A stretch of 64,000 nucleotides of DNA from assembly GCA_002104935.1 (NCBI GenBank), contig MCGT01000020.1:248001-312000 (forward strand), in the 5' to 3' direction. Made by a program: the position numbers and the translations under genes. This DNA is from Hesseltinella vesiculosa. Taxonomy: Eukaryota > Mucoromycota > Mucoromycetes > Mucorales > Cunninghamellaceae. The notes under the pieces are model-generated. The model was not told the DNA's origin, did no database searches, and was given only the letters and a program-made list of their open reading frames with translations. Below are positions 1 through 11,641 of this stretch, in pieces. Position 1 is the first letter of the stretch; every line of letters begins with the position of its first letter.

Positions 1-33
1 TTTCTATTTTTTTTCGTTTTTGCTCATCTCCAG

Positions 34-687
34 CCCTCCGCTTCAAATCACGTGAAGCCAAAAAGCTCCAAGATCAGAAAGCAAATCACAACAAAAGAAA
101 TCCTTGAATACATGATGGATCAAGTGCGACAAGCCAGCCAGCATACGCCTACTCAAGAATGGTCCTCCTCTTCCTCCTCCTCTTCTCCCACCTTGCTGCC
201 CGAGGCCACCGACTCCGATTCTCCTCAACTCATGTCCTATCGATTGCCTTCACCCACTGCGTCCATTTCCTCGTCCAAAACCACCAGCAAGAAATCTCAC
301 ACCGCTCAGGCTCCTCCTTCACCTCTCGCCTCACCCACTACGCTGTGGTGCCCTACACCTCCCAGAGATAACAGCCATGCCTCTACTTCCGCATCCGATT
401 CCTCTTCCTCCGTCACCAGCCTGTCTCCCGACCTGACCCCCGTCTCCTCGTCCGACAGCCTGAAGATTCCTTCAAAATATGACCAAACCATCCGTGGCTA
501 TGAACTGTGGACCAATGATGATGATCTCTTGCTTTTGCAACATGTCCTTTGCCGGCTGCAACTCGGCAATTGGCGTGAATTGGAAGCCAAATTTGAAGGT
601 CGACACACCGCCCGCCTTTGCAATGCTCGCTGGCATTACTTGCGTGACCAACTCTTGCGTGGTATCATCAAGTCCCAACCTGCTTAA
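34..687 (+). CDS. SANT/Myb-like domain protein (5' partial)
   Basis: Seen: an open frame ending in TAA at 685–687. A Ser/Thr/Pro-rich low-complexity first two thirds is followed by a Trp-spaced C-terminal module of about 60 residues (positions 490–680) with the pattern GYELWTNDDDLLLLQHV then NWRELEAKF then ARWHYLRDQL, which fits one SANT/Myb-like helix-turn-helix repeat. There is no good upstream ATG: the frame runs back through a GTG at 52 to a pyrimidine-rich tract ending in CAG at 31–33, which looks like a 3' splice site, so the start lies in an exon to the left of the window. An internal ATG at 112 is a possible but weaker start. Inference: nuclear DNA-binding or chromatin protein. The exact family is not recognised, and single-repeat SANT modules are found in many unrelated proteins. 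Confidence 0.6.
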   Translation, partial: PSASNHVKPKSSKIRKQITTKEILEYMMDQVRQASQHTPTQEWSSSSSSSSPTLLPEATDSDSPQLMSYRLPSPTASISSSKTTSKKSHTAQAPPSPLASPTTLWCPTPPRDNSHASTSASDSSSSVTSLSPDLTPVSSSDSLKIPSKYDQTIRGYELWTNDDDLLLLQHVLCRLQLGNWRELEAKFEGRHTARLCNARWHYLRDQLLRGIIKSQPA

Positions 688-1503
688 TGGTTTTCCCTCC
701 CTTATCTCACCGTCGAATACCCTAACTTTTTTTTTTTTTCCCAACTCCCAATCTTTTTTTTTCCTTGCTCTTCCTGTAGCCAATTTACTTCCACTTTCAG
801 TCATGCTTCTCTTCATTGACAAGCATCCCTTCCACTTCCAATAGCCTTTTTTTTTTCCTTGATGGACTCCCCCCCCCTTCTTTTTTTTTTATTTTGGTAT
901 ATCCCCAAGCACAGCAATAATAAATAAAAAAATGGAGTGCAAAAAAAATCTCGTTCGCTGGGAATGACGGTGGACCTCTTTCTTTCCTATTGGCCAGTCT
1001 CCCAGCCAACATTCTTTTGCATGGCTCCAAAGTCTCACGAACACATTCCACATGATGCTTTGGCTCCATTTTGATAGCCATTGCACCAAGTTGACCTGTA
1101 TACGATACCCAGATAGAATCACTTGAGGCTTCCTTGTCTTCTTCTTGGAACTCCTCAAGAACGCACTCATTGGAGGACAGGGCGGTTGTATTTTAGCCAT
1201 TACCAAAAAAAGTAAACCTTTTACCGCTTTGCTTAGTCAATCGCAATTGACAAACAGACGCAACGTGCGAAAATGACACAAACTTCTCAACAACTCTGTT
1301 ACCCCACACAGAAAAGTAAGAAGATCATTCATCACAGCAACTTTTTGGCTCTTTACTAATAATACAAATCCTAATGGCTGTCTCATGTCAACAAAAGACG
1401 TCAAAAAAGGGAAGGAGCTGGTTTCATTGGGGGGGAGGGGGAGGGGTGATATAGGATGTGGATGGCAGAAATAGTGTACAATAAGGAAAAGCCAACAACA
1501 GGT
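688..1503. other. Intergenic spacer
   Basis: AT-rich spacer between convergent genes. It holds several T-runs of 9–12, a C-run near 869 and a G-rich patch near 1430–1446. No coding exon or RNA gene could be supported on either strand. Confidence 0.5.
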
Positions 1504-2297
1504 CTATTCCTTCTTTTCAGCAGCTTCGCGCTCAGCTTGGATGCGCTTGCGCTTCAACAAGGTGTTCATGTAGGTACCAAACACTGTTCAAAAAAAAAAC
1601 AGAATGAGTAAAACCGACATTTTTTAGGTAACATCGCTTCTTGTCGCATGGACAATTTCCTCTCGCAACTTACCAAAGGCAATCAAGTTAAAGAAGGGCA
1701 CCCAGGTGTGTTGAGGCAAGAAGCGTTGGGCAGTCAACATGGAAATAGGAGAGATGACCCAGGACATGCGCTGCATACGGAGCAGACCACCACGGACAGC
1801 GGCTTTCATTTGAGCGACGGAACGGCCACCAGCCATAAAAGTCATGGCGCTGAGGTACACTGCAGAAATGTAAGTACGACCTGTCTTTCACGGCTTTCTT
1901 CTCTCGCCTGTCTTACCAGAGTTCATAATAGGAGAAATGATCAAGTTGGCAAACAGCAATTGACCAATCTTGACCTTGGGGCCAGTCTTGCCAGCAAAGA
2001 CCTTGTTCATGATTTCATACAAAAAGTGATTGATAGGGCCGCTGATCACAAGACCGTAGCTAATGAATGAACCAGGTGAGTGTTGCCGTCAGCTTACTCT
2101 TTCAGTGGAGAGGCGAAGCGATCTTACATGAACATTTGAATAATGCGCTTGTCGATGTTCTTTTGACCAGACAGCTTTTGAGCACAGAGCTCTTGGATAC
2201 CAGCCAAAGTACCGCTGGTGCAAGCCTTTGTTCTCAAAGGATGGGCAGCAAGCTGGGACAAGTACCAGGTCAGGAAGGAGGCGTTATCGGAAGACAT
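1504..2297 (-). CDS. Mpv17/PMP22 family membrane protein
   Basis: Four exons at 2128–2297, 1917–2059, 1674–1859 and 1504–1583 join in phase to 192 residues, the usual length of the family. All introns are GT–AG. The protein begins MSSDNASFLTWYLSQL and carries the family core GLVISGPINHFLYEIMNKV (family pattern GPxxHxWYxxLD) and a C-terminal block with FMAGGRS and a WVPFFNLIAF segment, with four hydrophobic helices. Known for the family: small multi-pass proteins of the inner mitochondrial or peroxisomal membrane that form channels or affect mtDNA and ROS balance. The Lys/Glu-rich tail ends KKE. Which organelle it serves cannot be read from sequence alone. It shares orientation with the rRNA methyltransferase gene 311 bp upstream. 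Confidence 0.88.
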
Positions 2298-2608
2298 GAG
2301 AAAACAATTAGAATGGAAGGAACAAAAAAAAGAGAGAACAAAGGAAAAAAAAAAAAAAAAAAATGGAAGCCAGCTGGGCAACATTCAAGTTTTATGGAAA
2401 AAATTTAAGGTTTTTGGGTATATTTTGCTACCAACAATCGTGAGCACCGACTTTCAAACCGAGCTCGTGCGACCCTTTTTTCTGTACAAGCGTTGGAAGA
2501 ATCGCATATTGGCGACTGGCAGCGGATATTGTACTTTCTCCCCACATCTAAAAAAAAAAAGGCAAGCTTTTAAGACCTTTGGTCATCCACCTATGTCTTC
2601 CTATCCAT

Positions 2609-3616
2609 CTACCTGTACCACCGAGCATTATCAGACAGCACTGGCTCAAAATCCTGAATGGCGTCCAGCAACGTGTACACCATGTACGTTTTGTTTCCCA
2701 CTTTCAAATGTGAGAACGACCCAGCCGACTCGACCACCTTTTTTCAAGTAAAAAAAAAAAAAAAAGTAAGCCTTTGACTTGTTTCCACCTCCATTTTTTT
2801 TTTTGACATACTAGCAAATAAGCACCAGGTTTCATGTGCGTGACCAAGGTCTGAATCAGTTGCATGGCACGGGCTTTGGTCACAAAGAGCTCGTTCATGA
2901 CAAACATAAAGGTGATGAGATCCGCTCCCTGGATGCGCTCAGCCGTCGTGGTGGCCATCGTTGATGGATCCAGGACATCGCCTTGGACATACGCACAGGT
3001 GAGCTGGGCTTCGGTAAGGTGCCAGTGTCGTGCAGTGTGCTGCTCAAATTGTGTGAGCACATCTTGCCAGCTGCCAATGTCCTGCATCAACAACTCCACC
3101 TGCTGGTTTTCTCCGGGCACTCGTGTCATGGCCGCCGCCAGACCGACCAATTCCGAGCCGCTGCCGGCCCCAATAGCATACACCTTGGTCTTCTTGGCCC
3201 ACAGCTTCAAAAACGGCGCCTGCGTGAAGATCTTGTAGTAGCACAGCGCTCGGCCTGGCACATACGATGCACTGTACACCGACAGATTGTTTGTTTCCGT
3301 AAAGATCCCTTCGTAATCGCGATCAACAAAGCTTGCCTTGATCTTTTGCAACGTCGATCCAAAATCCTTTCGAGCAAATGTCTCAAAACATGACTTGCGA
3401 ATGGCAGACAGGATCACTGCAACGAGACACAGAAAACACATTTGAAAATAAGGCGATCTGCTCAGTTACTGTGTCCTTCTCCTGTTTACCTTGCTCCGGT
3501 TCTTTGCCAAGGATCGCCCAACGTTGTCGCAAAGCTTCCTTATCAAATCTTGCCACCTTTTCTGTTGGCTTGTCCTCTATATTAACCTTTGCTAATTTAT
3601 CACCAAGTTGCTCCAT
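2609..3616 (-). CDS. 25S rRNA (uridine-N3)-methyltransferase, BMT6-like
   Basis: Three exons (3490–3616, 2812–3416, 2609–2737) join in phase to 286 residues. A SAM-binding glycine motif, VYAIGAGSGSELVGLAAA, sits in the middle and is followed by an acidic strand end (MQDIGSW) and an LITFMFVMNELF block. The C-terminal exon encodes VVESAGSFS and ends at NARWYR. This order and spacing match the fungal Bmt6 / Methyltransf_34 family, which makes m3U in 25S rRNA in the nucleolus; the specific position is known only for yeast. The donor of intron 2 is the strong GTATGT. Start chosen at the first ATG after a T-rich leader (MEQLGDKLAKVN). An alternative is a broader class of SAM-dependent methyltransferases with the same domain. 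Confidence 0.8.
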
Positions 3617-4140
3617 GGTTAATCTTGAAGAGAAAAAAAAAAAACAAAAGAGAGCTCTACAGAAAAAAAATATCACAGCGCATTTTCAAAAAAAAAAAAA
3701 AAAACCGGAGGCTGGGTGACACTTCTCCCAAGACAAAGATGTTCTTCGGGTTTGGAAAAACATGTTGCACAGGCGGGCCATCACGCTCAAGCATTGGCAT
3801 CCCTTCAATTTCAGCTTCTCCCTTCTCGACTGACTATTTTCTTAAGAGGTCCGGTAGTGGCATGGCTCTGTACCACATCATCAGAGAGGCGATGATGACC
3901 ATCGTGTTATTCCAATGGAAGCGAGTCGCCGGCGGATGATTTTGGCGCCCTGTCATGGAAGTTGAAAACCACAGCGCAAAATGCAATGGGATAGGACTCG
4001 TAAGTGAGGCCATACATGCACCTTTTTACATAGCGTTGAAAGTCGCTGGTGGTTGGATGACAATGACAAAGCGCAGTAGAAAAAGTGCCCATGGGAAAAG
4101 ACGTCAGTAACTGTTCGGAAGTTGAATATGGCTCCCTCTT
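3617..4140. other. Intergenic spacer
   Basis: Upstream region of the methyltransferase gene. Weakly protein-like short frames occur on both strands between about 3720 and 3970, but none has a start, splice sites or a recognisable domain. Long A-runs occur at 3630–3645 and 3688–3703. Confidence 0.4.
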
Positions 4141-4145
4141 CGTTT

Positions 4146-4440
4146 CGTAAAAAAAGAAAAAATAAAGCAACCACTGCACAGCACTTTTGGATGATCAGAT
4201 ACATGTGAAATGAAGTAAAAGTTCCCAAGCCAATCATTGATGATGATTCTGAAAAAATCACGTCGATGAATGAAGATCGCTCAGCCAACTTTTGTTCACT
4301 TTCGTTTTGACATCTCCGACCACCAGCTAAAAAAATGAAAAAAATCGGCCATTTTCCTCAGGGGACCCCCAGCCCATCTGCTCAAAAATGGCATTGTTAA
4401 ATGAATTCAACCCAAATTTTTACAAACCAAAGCATAACCA
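4146..4440 (-). repeat. Dispersed repeat, copy B (inverted)
   Basis: The reverse complement of this stretch matches 24172–24245 and 24386–24535. Shared blocks include GGCTGAGCG, GGAGATGTCAAA.CGAAAGTG and CAGATGG.CTG.GGGT.CCCTGA. The block order is the same in both, but the copy at 24 kb carries about 140 bp more between the two blocks. It encodes no convincing protein. It may be a non-autonomous mobile element or an old relic; no clear terminal repeats or target duplications were seen. Confidence 0.6.
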
Positions 4441-4639
4441 TCAGAAATGACAATGTCGATGATTGTTAGCAGTACCACTCTTAGCCTGACGACATTTGTT
4501 TTAAAAACAGAAAAAAAGAGTTAATATATGGATTTTTACTTTTTTTTTATCATTTTTATCATAAAAGCAATCTTTTTTTTTTGGGTCAATCCCTTTTTTT
4601 TTTAACTTCTTTTCTTACATTTTTCTATTGCTCTTTTTT

Positions 4640-5820
4640 TTTATTGTCAAAGGTTAAGTTCGCCTTTGATGATTCTGACGAAGAAGTCCATTCTTCCATT
4701 CGGTTTTGCCAACGAAGCGTACAATCGACGCAATGCATGGACCCTCAATTTCGACACCAATTGCCCAAGGATTGGAATGTTTATTGCACTCGTCACCCTA
4801 TGCCAAAGCTCTCCACCGCAAACGGTATGCCGAGCTCACCCCTGGCGTTTGCCAACTTTTGTACAAGGATTGGGAATTTTTCCCGCGAATCATGGTACAG
4901 ACAAAAAAAAAAAAACATTGGATCAAGAGCCATTGACAGCTTTTTTAATAGGACTTGTCAGCCATGGTCATGACCAGTTGTATTTTGCAAAAGGGTCGAA
5001 ATGAACTAGCCATTATACGAACACGATGAAGTTTTACCGTCGCAAACGACATGTTGATTCCCACCGTGAACCCCATGGAATGTTAATGAATGGTTACCAA
5101 GCCCACCTCACTTCCTCCACCTGTTGGGACACGGTACCCTGGTGTGTGGCCTACGACCATGACAGGATCCGATGGCCCAACGCTACTGATTGGAACGCAA
5201 GGCTCAAATACATTAATCACCCCCTCTCTCCGTCTGAATACAACGACGCAGAACCATCGATTGGATCAATCACAACGGGCTTCGATCTGACTTTGCAGGC
5301 TGATTCACTGGCGCGCAACTGGAAGCAGGCCTTGCCCTATTGTCTCAACCAGAAACAACTCGCCTGTCGGAGTGACCAAAAATGGCGACCTGCACCAGTG
5401 GCCAATGACACGAGGAAACTGCCTGTTGTCTTTTATCGGACATAAACATCGTCTATCAACTCAAGCAACTACCATCCAAGTTTGATCGACCAACTACTTA
5501 TCTCTGCTGCCGCGAGGCTGGGCCATACACGAAAAGCCACGTTTGCTACCCTGTCACTGTCTTCACCTTGGCTGATAATGACCGAGGTAGAAGCACCGCT
5601 GCCACTGCCATGAGAAGCATCGCTAAAGCCGTATTGACCCATGGTATGGATGCCAATTTGACCAAGAGCCAAGTCACTCAGTGGAGCAACGAGTCAATTG
5701 GGAAAGTGAATACTCTGTTTGGGCAAATCCTACTCTTGTTTGGCGATCATGATTCCATCACCATATTGGACAACCCGGAACTGAACAGCATCACAATGTC
5801 ATCGACTGTCCAACAATAAC
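4640..5820 (+). pseudogene. Degenerate coding shards, family unknown
   Basis: From about 4650 to 5820 the + strand has base composition and codon texture like coding DNA (less A/T-rich than the spacers), but the readable stretches switch frame repeatedly and are broken by stops. Examples are a shard around 4735–4895 reading ECLLHSSPYAKALHRKRYAE, one around 5380–5450, and one at 5568–5800 reading SIAKAVLTHGMDANLTKSQ. No continuous set of exons could be joined and no domain is recognisable. It directly precedes a Tc1/mariner transposase tail, so it is probably a decayed mobile-element cargo or a decayed host gene hit by a transposon. Function is not assigned. Confidence 0.35.
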
Positions 5821-5848
5821 GCTTCCATTTCATCCATTACTCAACTCC

Positions 5849-6106
5849 TTGTCTGCTACCCCCCCCTCCCCCCACCAAATATCCAAATTCATTTCCCCTC
5901 TCCGCTTATTCTATTCCCCAACCAAGGTCAAGCAGCTGCTTGCTGCCTACGACAAGCCCCCTACCGGTACGCATGACCTTTGGGACCGTTTTCAAGACAT
6001 GTGGGAGCCACTTGAAGCTTCTGACCTTTGTAGAAAGGTTGTTCACAGCATGCCCCGGCGCCTACACGCGGTTCTCGATGCCAAAGATGATGTGATCAAG
6101 TACTGA
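5849..6106 (+). pseudogene. Tc1/mariner-type transposase C-terminus (remnant)
   Basis: The last 55–60 residues before the TGA at 6104–6106 read VKQLLAAYDKPPTGTHDLWD, then FQDMWEPLEASDLCRKVVHS, then MPRRLHAVLDAKDDVIKY. This is the typical end of DD34E Tc1/mariner transposases, whose family form is W...LW..V...W..IP...CR.LI.SMPRR...VI.AKGG.TKY. The catalytic Glu region that should precede it (SPDLNPIExxW) is replaced by an unrelated Pro/Ser-rich stretch, and the DNA-binding and DDE domains are absent. It is therefore a truncated, inactive relic. No terminal inverted repeats were found around it. Confidence 0.7.
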
Positions 6107-7160
6107 ATAAAAAAAAACAGTTGAGCTTTAGCTCAGCCAAAAAATGGTTACAAAGCCAGTTTTTCAAACCAGCATTACTCGATATATACGCAACTGAGTG
6201 AAGATGTCTTTGTATGCCTAGAAAGCTATTTAATAACACTATAAGATAAATAAAAGAGAGTGATCATGGTACTGTTGATAACGAGAGAGGTTGGTGCAAC
6301 GACAAAAACTCCGAACATTGTAAAATTTATTGGGGCACGGTATCTGCCTTTGCTGCTGTGCGCTTCATGTCCTTCAGACACCGTCTGTCCATGTAGTTAG
6401 GAAATTCATATACTTTGTACATTGTGCGTTGGAGGATGCAAAAGAACAAAGGCTCGGCCTCAGCGCGTTATTCTTTTTTTCATTTGGTAAGGCCAATCAA
6501 CCTCCACCACTCCTGATACTACTCACCCAGCCCTTCAATGGTATCCTGTCCTCGTAGTTTCTGCATCATGTAAGTCGTGTGTCCGTATAAAATAGGCTGT
6601 GTCTCGCACTTCCTCTGCCATCCTTTTTTTATCCTCTTGATAGCGATCTACCTGCTCTTTCTCATCGTGCACTTCAGTGACACTTTGCTCATGTATACGT
6701 GCTATTACTGCCATTCACAAACGGACCATCTGGGCACTTTGATGCACAACTCTATAGCACAGGACCTGTGCTACGCAGAATGGAGAGGCAGCTCATGCAC
6801 CTGTTCACTTTTTATTTCTCCGTAGCATTCACCAATTCTAACACCGCCAATACCAAAAATGGCAGAGAAGAGGCTGGAGCTTTGACAGAGAGCTTGGGTG
6901 AGGAGGTTGAAACAAGATCAGATGCGAGGCAAATGACAGCGTAGAGGATAATTTATTGTTAAGACGTAACATTAGAAAGCGATAGATGTCAGCACACGCG
7001 AAAAATAATAAAATAATAAACATGGTGAAACCATAAGAAAAAGGCGGAGAGCGAAGTAGCTCATGCTTTTTGCGTGGCGTTGCTAAGAAAAAAGGGTCAG
7101 CTCTGCAAGATACCCAACGTCAATTGTTCAAAGTTAAGAAAGAAAAAGGAAAGGTTGGGC
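6107..7160. other. Spacer downstream of the acyl-CoA synthetase gene
   Basis: AT-rich sequence, with a moderately coding-like + strand patch at about 6690–6940 that has no start, splice pattern or recognisable domain. No gene is supported. Confidence 0.4.
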
Positions 7161-9752
7161 TTACATGGTATCGAGTTCAGCCTTGTATTTCTTCACGATG
7201 TCCTGGCGTTTGATCTTTTGAGCAGCGGTCAGCAATCCCTAGGAAAAAAAAATGCGTGAGGTCATCTCAGCCGCAAGGATACGCACTCTGACATACAGAA
7301 TCAGTGGTCCATTCGTCCGAGCAAAGATGGATGGCAGCCAGGTTTTCGGCCGGCTTGAGACCAGCTTCTTTTCCTTGGGCTAATAAGGACCGTAAGAAGA
7401 GTTTGTTGACTGCTTGGTCATTGCAGAGATCGTCAAATTCGCGGGTGCTATCGATTTTGTTTTCTTGAGCCAGCTGACGGAGGGCAGCCTCCACAGGAAC
7501 AACCAGAGCAACAGGGCGAGGGAGGAGGGAGTCAGCAAAGACGCACATATTCTGGGCATAAATGCAGCTTTTGTACACAGATTCCAGCTTTTCCAAGGCA
7601 ATGTACTCGCCGTTGCTCAGCTTGACCAAATTCTTCTTGCGGTCAATCACCGACAATGTCCCATTTTCATTCCACTCGCCAATGTCACCCGTTTGCAGCC
7701 ACCCGTCCTCGGTGAATGTTTCCTTGGTGATATCTTCTCGTTTCCAATAGCCAGTGGTGACGGCCGGGCCACGCACCCAGATTTCACCTTGCGGTTTGGG
7801 GTAGTTTGTGGAAAAATAATTGGCATCAGGCACATCCACCAATTTGACTTCAACACAAGGGACTGGCGCGCCCACAGGCCCATAGCTGAATTGTTCCTGT
7901 TGAAATAGAGATGGTTATGATTGGGGATGAGGCTGATTTGATGCTCACTTACAACACCAACAACGCAGGCCATTCTGCATGGAATGAAATTTTGAAATTT
8001 AGAGTTCAATGTCCTTGCGCTACGTTTCTTTTTTCTTTTTTTTTTTTTTTCTTTTGGTTACCCGCAACCTATTCAAGAGACAGGGGCGCACAGATAAATA
8101 ATTAAAGCCACGTTGCACAAAAACCTTATTTCTCCACATTGAGACCTCTTTCTTGGGACTTACTTTCCGTCCTATGAGCAAAGTTAAAATGAATGTCACG
8201 ACCTCCTGCAAGACTGCATCGTTTTGAACCCAAGATCTCTCTCTTTTGAGCGAATCTTACATGCCATAGCCACCGAGAATAGGACAGATGGTGACAGATA
8301 AGAATCGCTGAGTTTCGATAGAGAGGGGAGCTCCACCGCTGAGGGCAAAACGCAGCCGTCCGCCCACTTGTTCTCTAATCTTGTTGAATACCAGCTTGTC
8401 CAAGATCGTTGTGGGTAGTTTTCGCTCCATGAGCCAGGCTTTTGATTTGAAGGCTTTGTGGAAAAGCGACTGTGCCTTGGGCGAGGCGCCGTTGACCTTG
8501 CCGAGCACGCCTTTGCGAATCGATTCCCAGACAGCAGGCACGCCTGTCATCAATGTCGGTCTAAATTCCTTGATATCACCTTTGCAGTTACGCACAGATG
8601 CGTCTGTCAAGGTACGTACGTTAGCATAGCCCAACGTCACCCCCCAAAATATAGCGACCTAGCGGGAAATCAAAAATACTGAGCTAATGCACGCTCTTTT
8701 TTTTTTTTTTTTTTTTTTCTTCCTATTACATTTTCCACCACGAATTCCAAGACATGAGCCAAGGGCAAATAAGCGAGAATGGAATCTTGGTCGGTAACAT
8801 GATGACCAAGTAACCGATCAACACCAGCAACTAAATGAAACAGGTGAGATCGCCAGCGCTTTTCATTCCCTCTCTTTTCAGCTTGACGTTACTTGCTCCC
8901 ACGATGTTTTTATGGGTGAGGATGACACCTTTTGGATTGCCGGTGCTGCCAGATGTGTACATGATACAGCAGACGTCTTCAGGCTCTGGTTGCTTGGGTT
9001 CAATGGGATGGTTTTTCCCCATGTCGGCGACCTGGTTGAGGGTGTAGACCTGAGGCACAACCTCTTTCATCTTTTCCACGTGTTCAGGTTTGGCATCGCC
9101 AGCGAAGAAGACAAACTTCAGACTAGGGCATGCATTTGCCACTTTTGTCACAGTAGGCAATAATTCCCCACTTGTGAAAATCGCTTCCACTTGAGTTTCG
9201 TTCATGGAATGCAATAAACCTTCTTCGCCAAGCGTGTCGTAAGCCGTGACAATGGTCATGTTTTGAGTAAATGCGCCATGGGCTGTCAGTAACCAAGCCA
9301 TGCTGCAGAAAAGTAAAAAATGAGCTTTCTTTCGTCCTATCTGGCGAGCTGGGGGTTTACTTTGTAGGGGCAAATATTTCCAACTTGGATTTTTCAGAGA
9401 GACCGAGATGAATTAGCCCAGCACCGAGGAATCTTGTCTCTTTTGCGACTTGACGATACGTCAGGTATTTATAGCCAGAGAGCTGAAAGTACTTCCACTT
9501 TTTTTTTTCACGGACCTCCTCGCCATTGACATACTTGATGATGTCCTTTTCTTCCTCTATTTCCCGTTCAATAGAGCGGAAACCGAAGCATTGGCGGTCG
9601 CCATATTTTTTCATGGAGTAGTTGAGCACGTCGAAAAGCGTATGGACGGTTGTGTCAGGGATGCGGAGCAATTCCTCAGGCATCAAAGCGGATCGTCGAA
9701 TACGACCTCCATTTGGCTGTTCAGGGCCGACTTCTACAGAGTGCGACTTCAT
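7161..9752 (-). CDS. FAA1: Long-chain-fatty-acid–CoA ligase (FAA1/FAA4 type)
   Basis: Clear exons at 9361–9752, 8893–9302, 8730–8830, 8261–8658, 7297–7896 and 7161–7238, plus two tiny exons between 8261 and 7896. Diagnostic motifs: P-loop [33 protein letters not shown], then [11 protein letters not shown] and [20 protein letters not shown] (FACS signature). About 680 residues, close to yeast Faa1, which also shares [10 protein letters not shown]. Known role: ATP-dependent activation of C12–C20 fatty acids for lipid synthesis, beta-oxidation or uptake, at ER or lipid-droplet membranes. Start chosen at MKSHSVEVG by alignment with yeast. Odd point: the exon at 8164–8171 supplies the essential Thr-Glu of the YGxTE motif, but canonical sites for the next exon (7953–7974) leave the frame off by one or two bases, so this junction is unresolved. 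Confidence 0.92.
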
Positions 9753-11641
9753 CTTTGATTTCCGTTCGTTGGGCTGGACGACTCTATAAATAATAAAATC
9801 AAGGAAAAAAGAGAAAAGGGAGAGTGAAAAGCAAAAAAAGGAGTTTTTGATCTCCTCCTTTGGAACCTGGGAACAGAAGTGCATCCCTTTTACAACTCCG
9901 AAGGGCGATAACTCAGCATGTGATGTTCTCGCTGTGGTTCAAAGTGTGGAGAAAAATCGTGCGTTTGGGCCAATTCCGTTACAATTCATAGACAGAAGTC
10001 TTTCTTGGAATTAAAATAGCACCCCGTCACTTCATTCTAATACCAACCCCGAGGCCAACCTTTCTTCATGGTGGGCCCATTTGTGCTAGCTGGAATATCA
10101 TTGGCTTAAATTTTTGGTACCCATTCGCATTGGGGGCGACCGTCAAGCATGGAAACAACTGCGCTTTCTCACCAGCGATTTCCAGGTTGCAGGAATTGAG
10201 CGAAAACACAAGGATCTGATTATTTGAGGATAAATGGCTTTCCATTCACGTGCAGAGAGTCCAAGGGCGTTGCCTAAAAATAAGAAGGTTGCTTGAGGGT
10301 GTACGTGTTGTTTGGTTTGGCAAAATGTTGTCACACCACGTATTTGCCCTGCTTGTACTCTGTCCAACGCTGAAAACAGGTGCTATGGTTTGTTTGTTTT
10401 CCGTGCCCACACGCCACGGTTGGAAGCGTCATCCCCTGTTACCTTTTTTTTATTTTTACTTTTTTTTTTATGCAACAGAGGAAGCCCATTAAAGGGGTCG
10501 TTCAAAGCTCAACTGGCAAAACGTTTGCTTTTTCATTTTCATTTTCTTTCTTTTTTTTTTTTTTTTAGCGCAGACTGTTGACGATGTCATTAAGTTTTGA
10601 AACTTTCAAACAAACAATATCAACAACAACAGCACAAAAAAAAAGTGACCATGTGATTGCTTTGTTTGGTTCGTTCCATTGCCCACCGTGTTAGACGGGC
10701 GCGGGGTTGCCCCTTCACCGCCTCCCTTTTTTTAATTCTTCCGAAGGAAAAACAAAGAACTTTGCCTGATCCATGGGTGTCCCATGGAAACCAGGGGAGG
10801 TTCAGGATAAAATCAAGCCAATGTCTCGGGGAAATAGCAAGAAGCAGGGCCAAAGGCAGGCAAAGGGTTCAAAAAGTGTTGTGACACTTTATTGCCAAAT
10901 CAACGCTTATTTTGTCATACTCGCCCCTTTGAGATTGGCGATCACCCACATGCTCGTTGGGGCCTAAAAATAAAGGCCGCAGAATGACGTCTTTTTAATT
11001 ATCCTTCATGATCTAGAAGCCGTCGCGAATAGCCGTGTGAGAATCTTACTGTATTACGCCTTTAAAAAAATAGAACGAGGCAAAGAGCAACCTGAATCAA
11101 AGGTTACCACGGAACGACTCCTATTTTTTTTTTTTCATTCCATTTTGGCCGCGGAAAGGCACTTTTTCTCCCCCCCACCCCCATGTTGTACAAGCCGAGG
11201 CCACTTTGGTAAAAGAGGGCTGAGATTCACAGTCTTTTTTTTTGCACAATTGCACACAAGAAGGGGGGATGACGGGGACCCCAAGACCACCCCTCTTTTT
11301 TTACATTTTTTCCTACTGGTCAGGAAAAAAACGCTATTTCTTTAGGAAATGACGTACAATAAAAAAACAAATGCTCCAAATCTCAAAGGGAGGTTTTTTG
11401 ACCCTTTTTTTTCTATCCAATCGGGGTCGTGAGTCATCTTCTGAGCGGTGTGTGACACAATTTGGCACATACAAAGTGAATCATTTCCAGGAGTAAAAAG
11501 GTTGATTGGGGGAGTAAACTGAGAGCGAATGGTTCAATTGCTCATTTTGACAACTTCGCAGAAAAAGTATAAAAAGTTCCCACTTTCCATTTACTTTTTT
11601 CTTTTTTTCCCTTTATCTCTCACTTTCCATCACCTGCGTTC
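9753..11641. other. Long gene-free interval
   Basis: About 1.9 kb between divergent genes. It holds T-runs (10442–10470, 10549–10566), a TATA-like box before the small gene at 11.64 kb, and scattered short frames without starts, splice signals or domains. It contains the promoters of the acyl-CoA synthetase gene and of the small Cys protein gene. No RNA gene was recognised. Confidence 0.45.
11568..11574 (+). promoter_or_regulatory. TATA-like box
   Basis: TATAAAA lies 68–74 bp upstream of the ATG at 11642 and is followed by a pyrimidine-rich leader. The position fits a core promoter for the small Cys protein gene. Sequence inference only. Confidence 0.4.

Noticed and set aside
479..844. Long frames opposite or alongside the SANT-protein exon
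   Set aside because: They are rich in poly-Phe from T-runs and overlap a clearly coding frame in other phases.
10143..10367. Frames in the 9.8–11.6 kb gap
   Set aside because: No start context, no conserved motif, and frames are short on both strands.
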